A DNA stretch of 64,000 bases from Hyphodiscus hymeniophilus. Taxonomy: Eukaryota > Ascomycota > Leotiomycetes > Helotiales > Hyphodiscaceae. Within the stretch, counting starts at the first letter, position 1, and each line of letters begins with the position of its first letter. Position numbers and translations under genes: made by a program. This document shows, piece by piece, positions 55,802 through 64,000 of the stretch. Location of the stretch: positions 248,001-312,000 of the forward strand of contig VNKQ01000010.1 in assembly GCA_016508695.1 (NCBI GenBank), in the 5' to 3' direction. The notes under the pieces are model-generated. The model worked only from the letters and a program-made list of their open reading frames with translations. It ran no database searches and was not told the origin of the DNA.

Positions 55802-57886
55802 ATGGAATGGCTTGGCCACGCGAGGGTATCATACCTACATTCCCCCAATCCTCTGGCACTCAATGCCAAAGACGGGTCATCAACAGATCTGCTCAAAGTC
55901 TGTGAAGAATCAACGCCCCCATGCCATCTCAATCCTCTACTCTTCAACGGCCACCTGCAGACTTTCTGGACCGTTATTAAGAATGACGGACCGCCAATTC
56001 ATTACAAGCGCAGAGTCTTTGAGGCAGATGATCCCGCTTACGAAGGATCCTTTGCCGTCGATTTTGTTAGCAAAGCGAATTCTGGATCTGATGAGACGCT
56101 TCCCATTAGGACGACATATTTCAGCGATGAAGAGTTCGAGAACTTTGGATCTTTAGATGACAAGCCCATGCTAGTGACATTACATGGTCTCTCAGGCGGA
56201 TCATATGAAATATACTTGAATTCTGCAGTACTTCGTACTAACCTCCAGACGCACCCTGTACAGTCTATTATTCAGGTCTCCGAACTCACTGAGGGAGACC
56301 TGACATCGATCATGCCAAAGATTCTGTTCCAAGTGCGCAGTCCTCACGATGTTGAGATTTTCGCAGGAGAAATTTGCGGCTCATCTGGGTGTTTGCGATA
56401 TTATACCAGAACTCTACATTGAGCTTGATTTTACGTGGAGCATGAAGGAAGAGCACATCGTGGAGCTTGGCCGGTTTGAGGAAATTGAGCAGCCCCACGG
56501 TCGTGGTTTCATAGGGAGCTATACTGCAGAGTGGTTAAGCATGGTCGCTCTTTTGCCATAAAGTGCGCATTTTCATTTGATATTCTCAAAGTTTTGGAGG
56601 GATTTATTTGCCGCGTTGACCTTTCTCTTTACTTGGAGATCGTTCGACGCCGTCTGATTCTCCTTCACGACGCGCACAGTTAAACGCTGGGCCGGCCTCT
56701 TGTCTCTGGCAGCTAGTTCTTTGCATGCTTCTCCCAGCTTCGTCCTCCTTTCCTTGGCCAGTGCGACAGCTCCAACCTCATCCCACAATTCTTGAAAAAA
56801 GAAGGTTGTGTCGTCAGTGATCAAACGCAGATCGCACAGGCCGTGCAACCTGTGGCAAGCTACAAAGTATTTGATGCTTGCTGCTGTGTCAATCGACTCG
56901 GTCTTGGCTCCTCTAACAGGCTTAGATGGGGAGGGGCAGTGGGAAGCCTGCGTCATCAACTCGAGAGGATGTGCTATGTCCAAGATCACCAGCAGTATTC
57001 TTTACAACGCAAGAGCTACTTGGGATGTCCGCCAAACTGTATCATGGCTCAGGAGCAAGTTTCCTAACCGACCAATGTTTGGAATCGGCTTTTCGCTGGG
57101 GGCCAACATCTTGACCAACTACATTGGCGAAGAAGGGACTTCGTGCATGCTCAAAGCTGCCGTGATAATCTCGAATCCTTGGAACTTGGACACGGGATCG
57201 TTGGCCTTGCAAAGAACATGGGTTGGAAGAGAAATCTACTCGAAGACAATGGCATCAAATATGAAGAGGTTGATTGAGCTTCACTACGATCAAGTATCCA
57301 AGAATCCCGATCTCGACTTTGAGAAGATACGGAAAGTGAAATATCTTCACGAATTTGATCGAGAAGTGCAGGGGCCTACTTGGGGCTATCCAACAGAAGG
57401 TATGCTCACCGTTATATATTCTTGTAGCGACTGCTGATAATTACAAGGCGCCTATTATCGAGACGCATCATCTGTCGATTCATTACTAGCTGTGAGAATT
57501 CCTCTCTTCGCCATAAACGCATCAGATGATCCAGTAAGCCATTCCATCCCTTCAATTCAACTTGTCACTGATGATCATACAGATTGCGCGACACGAGTCC
57601 ATGCCCTATATGGAGGTACAACAGACTCCGTACGCCGTCTTGTGTATGACGAGCCTTGGGGGGCATTTATCTTTTTTCGAAATTGGAGGCCACAGATGGC
57701 ATGCTCGGCCTGTACGTCTCCCTTTTATTTTCTTAGTATGTTTACTGATATAATTAGGCGGTCAATTTTCTCAACAAGATGGCTTTCGAGATCAACATCG
57801 ATGCCCCTGCTGGCACGAATGGGTGTGCGAAATCTGATGCTAGTGGCCCACGGTTTAATCCGATGCGGAGAAGGTGGCAAGTGTGA
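55802..57886 (+). CDS. Alpha/beta hydrolase of the Eht1/YheT family
   Basis: Family members act as medium-chain acyl esterases or ethanol acyltransferases. ATG 55802 opens MEWLGHARVSYLHSPNPL, then CHLNPLLFNGHLQTFWT and LVTLHGLSGGSYEIYL. The catalytic residues are visible: Ser in GIGFSLGANIL, Asp in NASDDPI and His in TSLGGHLSFF. Later exons are 57448-57533, 57583-57711 and 57758-57886. The odd part is between HGLSGGSYEIYLNSA (ends 56227) and APLTGLDGEGQWEACVINSRG (from 56907): about 0.65 kb of foreign sequence with stops. A 640-nt intron from GT 56228 to AG 56867 would keep the frame but leaves about ten extra residues; otherwise it is an insertion that breaks the gene. An antisense open frame (about 56860-56573) lies inside it. 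Confidence 0.8.
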
Positions 57887-58227
57887 TGCCATGAATCAAT
57901 TGCAGACGTGTATACATGTAGAAATAGAAGAAAGACTAGACAGACGGTTGATATTAAGAAAATTAGAATGTAGGGAGTTCAAAAGCATAGGTAGAGTTTT
58001 GACCAGAGTTTTAGACCTTCAACCCCGACTCCAGTCTTGAGTAGAGTAACCTATAGATAAAATTTCCTCTCTCATACATTTAATTGAACAATCCATTGCA
58101 CCAAACCTACAGGAGAAGATTCTTCAAATCGAACACAGATTTGAAGTCATTCACAAATCATGTGTCCAAGCACGTGCATCTCACAATGGTGACGTCCACC
58201 CGGTCCTTCGCCAAATTCTCCCATCTC

Positions 58228-58985
58228 ATGAGCATTCACCAACAACCCAATGTTCCCCCAGATGCCCCACGATACATAATGCGTTCATCCGGTGGTCTCA
58301 GATACGAAGAGGCCAGTGGAGCAGCCTGGGAAGGTGGCCGAGGGGCCGCAGTGGGAGCTGCAAAAGTAATTCCCTCCAACCCTTTCCCGATTCATCTCGA
58401 TTGATTCGAAAAGTATCAGAGAATAGATAATAACAGGTATTAGTGGGGTGTATATTCTGCGATCCTTGGAGGAGTCGGATATGGCGTCTCGCCGATTTAT
58501 AGAGGTTTGACTATTCAATTCAAAGTGTGAGTTTTCGTCAAGTTGCGGGAGATGGGATGAGGTAATTGTGATGGGTTTGCTGACTCGGATCCGGATAGGT
58601 TCTTACAGATGTCAGGTACGTCTCCGTTCGTACGATTTCTTTTCCGAGTGAAAGGACATTACGCTGACACTTAAAGGCATGATCATGGGAGCGTACGTGC
58701 CTCCTCCAATATTCATTTCGTTTCATTCCAAGCCCTACGAAGAGTTCTAACTGTAGATGAAATACCAACATTCTAAGTAGAGTTTCGCAGTTGAAGTGTT
58801 GGACTCATCAGTGGTGTCATGCTAATCTTGAGCTTTCCAGATGTTTAGAAGCAGATCGTAGAATACGAGACTATGAGGCGAAGGTCCGGATGCAAAAGCG
58901 TATGATGCGGGATCGAGCCGCTTGGGAGAAATACGAGCAGGAATTCGAAGAAGCAGCAACTCCAAAGCAACAGAAGCCGAGTTAA
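58228..58985 (+). CDS. Small conserved membrane protein, probably mitochondrial
   Basis: Five exons (58228-58365, 58444-58526, 58599-58615, 58677-58692, 58841-58985) give 132 codons; two exons are only 17 and 16 nt. The sequence reads MSIHQQPNVPPDAPRYIMRS, a Gly/Ala-rich stretch, a hydrophobic segment (GVYSAILGGVGYGVSPIYRG), a second one (VFLQMSGMIMGACLEADRR) and a charged helical tail ending KQQKPS. Two short membrane helices with a basic tail resemble small inner-membrane proteins of the HIG1 type, but the match is too vague for a name. I recognise it only as a layout widespread in ascomycetes. Confidence 0.75.
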
Positions 58986-59138
58986 GCTGCACGTGTCATT
59001 GTGTGACTATTGAATGTATTATAGGCATTGAATTGTATAATTGCTTTGGGCTACAGTTGCTACTGAAGCCATATCCTGCCAAGAACCCCTCCACACCCCT
59101 CCAGACGCCAGAGATGCTTTTATCAACATAGAAACACA

Positions 59139-60305
59139 TTATTTCGCAATGAACTTTTTCGAGTCCATATTCAACTTGCTGAGTCGGGCAATACATCCGC
59201 TGAGTTGCAGTAAAGTCTGCACACCTTCCAAGATCTTCATATGCGTGAAGCCTATCTCCTTTATGAATTCCAGCTTCGAATGTTCACTTAACGTGGGTAT
59301 CGTCTTGGTGACCCTGAACATCGTGCTGATAATATCGTGGCTCGAATATCCCAGATCCCAAAGCTCCTTCAGTGTCTCTAAAGCAGCATCAACCTTGCCC
59401 TCGTAGCATGCCTTAATCATCTGCTGGACTTTGATTGGATGTGGTGAATCCACGACCTTGAACACATTGTCTCCGCTCACGAACCCAAAACCAGCCCATG
59501 TTGACTGCAAGTTGTTGATAGCCTGCCGCATATCTCCCTCTGCACTGAAGACGAGAGCTGCGATTCCATCTTCGCTGTATTCCACTTTCTCTGCTTCGAT
59601 GATCTGTAGGAGTCTCTTCACCACTTGTGCATCCGTCAACCTGGAATATCGAAGGATGGCGCAACGGGATTGGAGAGGTTCGATGATCTTGTTTGATTGA
59701 TTGCATGCGAATGCGAATCTGGTCGTTGCGGAGTAAATCTCCATTGTGCGCCGGAGAGCTTGCTGGGCACCACTTGTCATGCTGTCGGCTTCGTCGAGAA
59801 TAACCAGCTTCTGTCGACCTTGGGGGAGTGTGACTTTCTTTTGGGCGAATCCTTTAATTCGATTGCGTACAACATCGATACCTATTTTCTTGAACTTAGC
59901 TCAACTCAAAGGGGGACCGCAGGCATCCGCTGACCTCGCTCGTCACTAGCATTCAGCTCCAATACGGCTTCTTTGTAGGAGTCTCCCAGGAGTTGTCTAG
60001 CGAGACACAGCACTGATGTGGTCTTTCCAATACCTGGCATGCCTGAAATGATGACATGAGGCATGTTTCCATCTTTGGCTATGATTTTCAATCGTTCAAT
60101 GGTCTCGGTGTTTCCCACGACGTCGTCGAGGAAGACTGGGCGATATTTCTCAACCCTAAGTCCGTTAGTCTCGTCAACTCAATGGGGAAGTATTCCCTGA
60201 CCATGGCAGTTCGTAATTCGCAGGACCGTTTGTGCTTGCTTTCAGAGCCTTCTTGGCGGCGCTCATCGACGACTCGCCGATTTCTGCGCCTTTGGTGATT
60301 GCCAT
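59139..60305 (-). CDS. RFC4: Replication factor C subunit 4 (clamp loader)
   Basis: Small subunit of the clamp loader that places PCNA on DNA (yeast Rfc4, human RFC2). Three exons (60305-60202, 60155-59935, 59881-59139) give 355 codons. RFC boxes in order: [30 protein letters not shown], Walker [24 protein letters not shown], Walker [11 protein letters not shown] with [13 protein letters not shown], sensor 1 FACNQSNKI and the arginine finger motif [10 protein letters not shown]. The C-terminal collar domain ends with [22 protein letters not shown]. The first donor is GTCAGG. The start [13 protein letters not shown] is the only in-frame ATG ahead of the conserved region. Confidence 0.97.
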
Positions 60306-61151
60306 GGTGTTTTGGCAGTGTTGGAGATCAAATCGCGTCGTTCTGAGGCGACGCGAGGAATCAATTTACACGGACTGTCTCACGTGACTAGCTCCAGCTT
60401 ACCCATGTAGGTGCAAAAGCAACTTCGAATACTTCACAAGATCAGACAGCGAGATGCTTGAGAGTTCCACAAGAGTTCTTATAAGTTTTGAAGTCTGAGT
60501 GGCTTGTGTTGGTTGAGCAATTGAGATATCTTAAAGTATTTCCAGTCGAGAAAGGGACCTCCGAGCCACTGGTTTCTAGAACACTTCGCATTCCCCCTTG
60601 GCAGATTGAGACTGTGAAGATAAACCCCGATATACCTTGTGGACAACTTCAATCATGGCCAAAAAGTCTTCCTTCCCAGCTCCCATCGAAAGTACATGTG
60701 GGTAGTGTACCGTCACAAAGCATATCGACCAGGTTGGTACCTATGATGCTTGTCCTTGTTGCCGTTGCGCTAAGCCCTCTCCTGCAAGCGAGCGCAACCG
60801 TGTAGACCGTCCTATTTCCGGGGAGTACCTATGCAGGTACTTGGAGTACGTTCTGTTCATACTTCCTTCAATGAAGCACTTCTTGTCCAATATTATTTCA
60901 TCTTGCCTCATCTTGGCTATATTATCGTCTTCGTACTAATACAGCACCTTATTGCCTAGCCACCCTCAGCCATCCCCTCGCCACAAACCCAAGACACTGG
61001 GAGAATAATTCCAGGAGAAACCCGGTCGCACGGAACATCGCGAACCACCATGCTGATTGGAAACCGAGATGTCGAAAATATGAACGCGTCGAGTTATTAG
61101 ACCACCCGTTATATTGCACATTTTAGGCGGGAGAGTTGGTTGGAAGTCAGG
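60306..61151. promoter_or_regulatory. Divergent upstream region of RFC4 and the histidine kinase
   Basis: About 850 bases. Contains a small inverted repeat GTACCT-ATGC-AGGTAC near 60826-60841. No ACGCGT-type (MCB) element was confirmed. No coding sequence I can support; open frame 60488-60805 has no recognisable features. Confidence 0.4.
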
Positions 61152-64000
61152 ATGGACGCGGGCGTCATCGCTGAAATCGAGGATGGTCTACACCAGTTAG
61201 CACCGCACTGGAATTATGGGATGATCGCAGCGTCAGTGGCAATATCGCTGCTTGGAGCATTCACATCTACCCAATTGTAGGTTTTTCTCGTCTCATCATC
61301 TGTCTTAATGCTAACACAAGGAAAATAGGATGTGCCAGGCTCGCATCAGCCTCCGACTTACCTCTGTGCTCGCTTGGACGATTCTGGCCAGTTTGACTTT
61401 TGGATTCTGTTCAATATGGTGCCTCCATTTTGTCGCAATGTTGGCATACGAATTGGATTTGAAGATTGGCATAAACATTCCGTACACTATTCTTAGCGCC
61501 GTGATGGCTGTGCTATTCACGTTTGCGGCTCTGGGGTCGGATTTGTTGTGGGAAGCATACAGGAGGGAGAAGAAGGGAAAACATGGGCCTTCGAGGAAGA
61601 AGCAGATATTGAAGTTATTGAGAGTTACGGAACGGGAAGCCACGAACGATAATGACACCAGACCGCTGTTGCGACAATCGGAAGAGGCTATGGAGCATGC
61701 TCCTCCGGGGCTGACTGCTACGCTGTCCAAATTTAGCTCTCAACAGCGTACCCATACCGAGAATTACGAGGACGTACAGTTTGATATCGAAAGCCAACAA
61801 ACACCGACGGCGCAGATGGCAATCCGAAATGACCCTACGCGAAGCCTGGCAACCTTTACACCTGATGAAGTGTTGTCCCCTGGAGATATCGGGCAATCTC
61901 GAGAACCAGCGTTTCATGATCAAGCGGAAAGTACAGAAGGCTTGACTGATTCCAGCGAGCATTCTACCTCTAGGCGCTCTTCGTCCCCGTTTTCCTCCAG
62001 CTCTTCCTCTCATGGACTCGGCAGCATTATGGATATTGCCTACCGGAGTGCAACTCCTGCGAAGAATGCCTTTATTGCTACAGGGGAAGCACTATATACA
62101 GGATGCACCCGCAAAAATATTGCCAAGGGCTTCTTTTGGTCCCTTGCTATCACAAGTATGCACTACACTGGTCTCAAAGCTCTCAGTATTCCAGAAGGTC
62201 ACATTGTGCTCAACTATTGGCTTGTAGTGCTATCCGGAATAATCAGTTGGTGCGTTTGTGTTGTGGGATGCATACTAATGTCTCAGATGGAGAGCCACCT
62301 TAGTTTGCAGTGTCTATTCTCTGCAGTAGCGGCTACTGGAGTGGCAGCCATGCACTTCACTGGCATGCGAGCAGCAACTTTTTGGTCTAGATCGCCGCCA
62401 ACCCAATCTAGAGGGTACCCACCTGTTCTTGCTGTTGCCATTGTGAGCATTGCTATCACGACATGTATTGTGGCCAATGGTCTACTTGCTCATGCTGCTA
62501 CTGTTTCTCGCAACAAGTTAGCAGAGATTGTGTGGACTCGAAGGAAACTTTGGAGGACAATCGCCCAGAAGGAGAATGCGGAAGCAGCAGCAGCTGCAAG
62601 GAGTGACTTCATTGCGAGTGCTTCTCATGAGATTCGGACGCCGTTACATCATCTTCAAGGTTACAGTGACTTGCTCTCTAAAACCGAATTGACGGAGGAA
62701 GGACGGCTACTTCTGCTTGCAATACAGAGAGCAACCAAAACGCTATCATTGAGTAAGGCGTTTTCTCACTACTTCCCATCGATACTAACAGTCCAAATAG
62801 TCACAAACAATGTACTCGACTGGTCAAAGCTAGAGCGAGATGCGGAGACAAGCTGCCGACCTGTTGCCCTAGATATAAGAACTGTAAGCCACCCCGTTTC
62901 GGATGTCTCAGGTGTCCCGGGAGTATGATCTTATCGGGATGCCTGTAAATCACTACACTCCTGAAACCCTGTCTCAAATCTTGACGTTTACCACCACCAT
63001 GGGCATCACTGACTTCAAGATTCCGGATGTTAGGTCTGTGAATCAATTCTCGTGCTTCTTCCGAACAAAGACGATGAGGTGGAAGTGGAGTTGATGGTTG
63101 TGGTGAAGCCCGACGTGCCACGTTCAGTTTTCTTGGACGAAACCTATATTCATCGCATTCTTATGAACCTCCTTTCAAATGCGCTGAAATTTACGAGAGC
63201 CGGCTATATATTGCTGCTGATAGATATCGAGGGTGATAATCTGGTCGCAACAGTCAGCGATACTGGATCTGGAATTCTTCAATCATTTCTGCCCCAGCTT
63301 TTCGAACCCTTTAAACAAGCTCAGACGAGAGGCTCCCAAAGGGGAACAGGGCTGGGCCTGAGCATTGTCAAGCAGCTCTTGCATAAGATGGGTGGCGAAA
63401 TCACAGTCGAAAGCAAGCATCCCGAGGCTGGTGAGATTGAGCCATCACAGAGCGGTAGCACCTTCACCATCTCAGTACCCGTTCAGGCAGGCAACACAAA
63501 TGGCGGTGCTATCGTCCAGGCTATTCGACCAAAGATTGCAATATTTCACGCTGGCAACGAAAGGGCTGTCGAAGGCCTGCAGACTGCGTGGAACTTTTTC
63601 GGGTTCGATGCTGTGCTCGTGAAGGACTTCGATGGCCTCTCTGGTACGGACTGGACATATATATGGGCAGATCTACCATTTTTGACGAGGAACTCTGTCT
63701 GCCTACATGGTCTCATTGGCCAAGACATCCCGGTACTCGTACCTTACGACTCCCAAATCACTCTGCACCAAGTTTCCCACATAGCTTCAGCGTCACATAT
63801 CGTTCCTTTGCCGCGACCTTTGCTGTGGCACTCAATTGCTCAACGCATTACTGCAAAACAAGAGCCTCACAACTCCGAAATGCCCAAGATTGTCCGATTT
63901 GCCTCAACCGTTGAGATTGTTGACTCCCACGATACACAGCAAACTCAAAAAGCGACTCAGAAGAATCTGATAATATTGCTCGTCGAGGACAACCCCATCA
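61152..64000 (+). CDS. MHYT-domain hybrid histidine kinase, partial at right edge
   Basis: Membrane sensor kinase of a phosphorelay. Exons 61152-61276, 61329-62752, 62801-62883 and 63034 to the window edge. The N-terminal half is a seven-helix MHYT sensor with motifs LHFVAM, SMHYTGL and AMHFTGM; such His/Met pairs are thought to bind copper and sense O2, CO or NO. A long Ser-rich cytoplasmic loop (residues about 115-280) splits it. The kinase core follows: H box SASHEIRTPLHHLQGY, N box LLSNALKFT, G1 DTGSGI and G2 GTGLGLSIVKQL. The visible end, IILLVEDNPI, is the start of a receiver domain whose phosphoacceptor Asp lies beyond the edge. The intron before exon 4 is about 150 nt. Confidence 0.93.

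Overview
The window is nuclear DNA of a filamentous ascomycete (Pezizomycotina). Genes are broken by short introns (mostly 46-150 nt) with GT-AG ends and a CTNAC/CTGAC-like branch site. The content fits a filamentous fungus: NADPH-oxidase regulator NoxR, a GH11 xylanase with a CBM1 cellulose-binding tail, an MHYT hybrid histidine kinase, a subtilisin-like protease with a fungal N-terminal domain. A plant-associated Leotiomycete-like fungus is my guess, not shown by the sequence. All gene models below were built by hand from translated exons, splice sites and frame consistency. For most genes the summed exons come to a whole number of codons.

Layout. 1-5.7 kb: aminopeptidase P (minus, cut by the left edge) and importin-13/Kap122 (plus), head to head. 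6.5-14.9 kb: an accessory island with a gasdermin-like ORF (plus) ending one base from the end of a convergent subtilisin-like protease gene (minus), followed by a gene that reads as a C2H2 zinc-finger region running into a divergent Hsp70 ATPase domain. 15-21.3 kb: GH11 xylanase, a hemerythrin-like protein, NoxR. 21.3-23.6 kb: long gene-free upstream region of noxR. 23.6-39.4 kb: housekeeping block with SOD1 copper chaperone, mitochondrial ribosomal protein uL13m, Get4, a small unknown protein, Rai1 decapping nuclease, malic enzyme, a CxxC protein, a small cysteine-tail protein and RNA polymerase I subunit A49. 40.1-40.3 kb: the tiny ribosomal protein eL41. 41.3-45 kb: repeat-bearing, gene-poor stretch with a 71-residue ORF, a strong hairpin, diverged direct repeats and a small secreted cysteine protein. 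45.4-64 kb: Mek1-type FHA kinase, Pet127, cohesin loader Mau2/Scc4, an alpha/beta hydrolase with an unusually long intron or insertion, a small membrane protein, RFC subunit 4 and the MHYT histidine kinase (cut by the right edge).

The most interesting region is 6.5-14.9 kb. Pairs of a gasdermin-like pore-forming protein and a protease that releases it are known from fungal regulated cell death and allorecognition (het-Q1/het-Q2, RCD-1). Here the gasdermin-like frame carries an in-frame TAA before its last conserved strand and acidic tail, and the neighbouring zinc finger-Hsp70 gene also carries an in-frame TAG. This is either a decaying incompatibility locus or one with read-through, splicing or polymorphism that needs RNA and population data.
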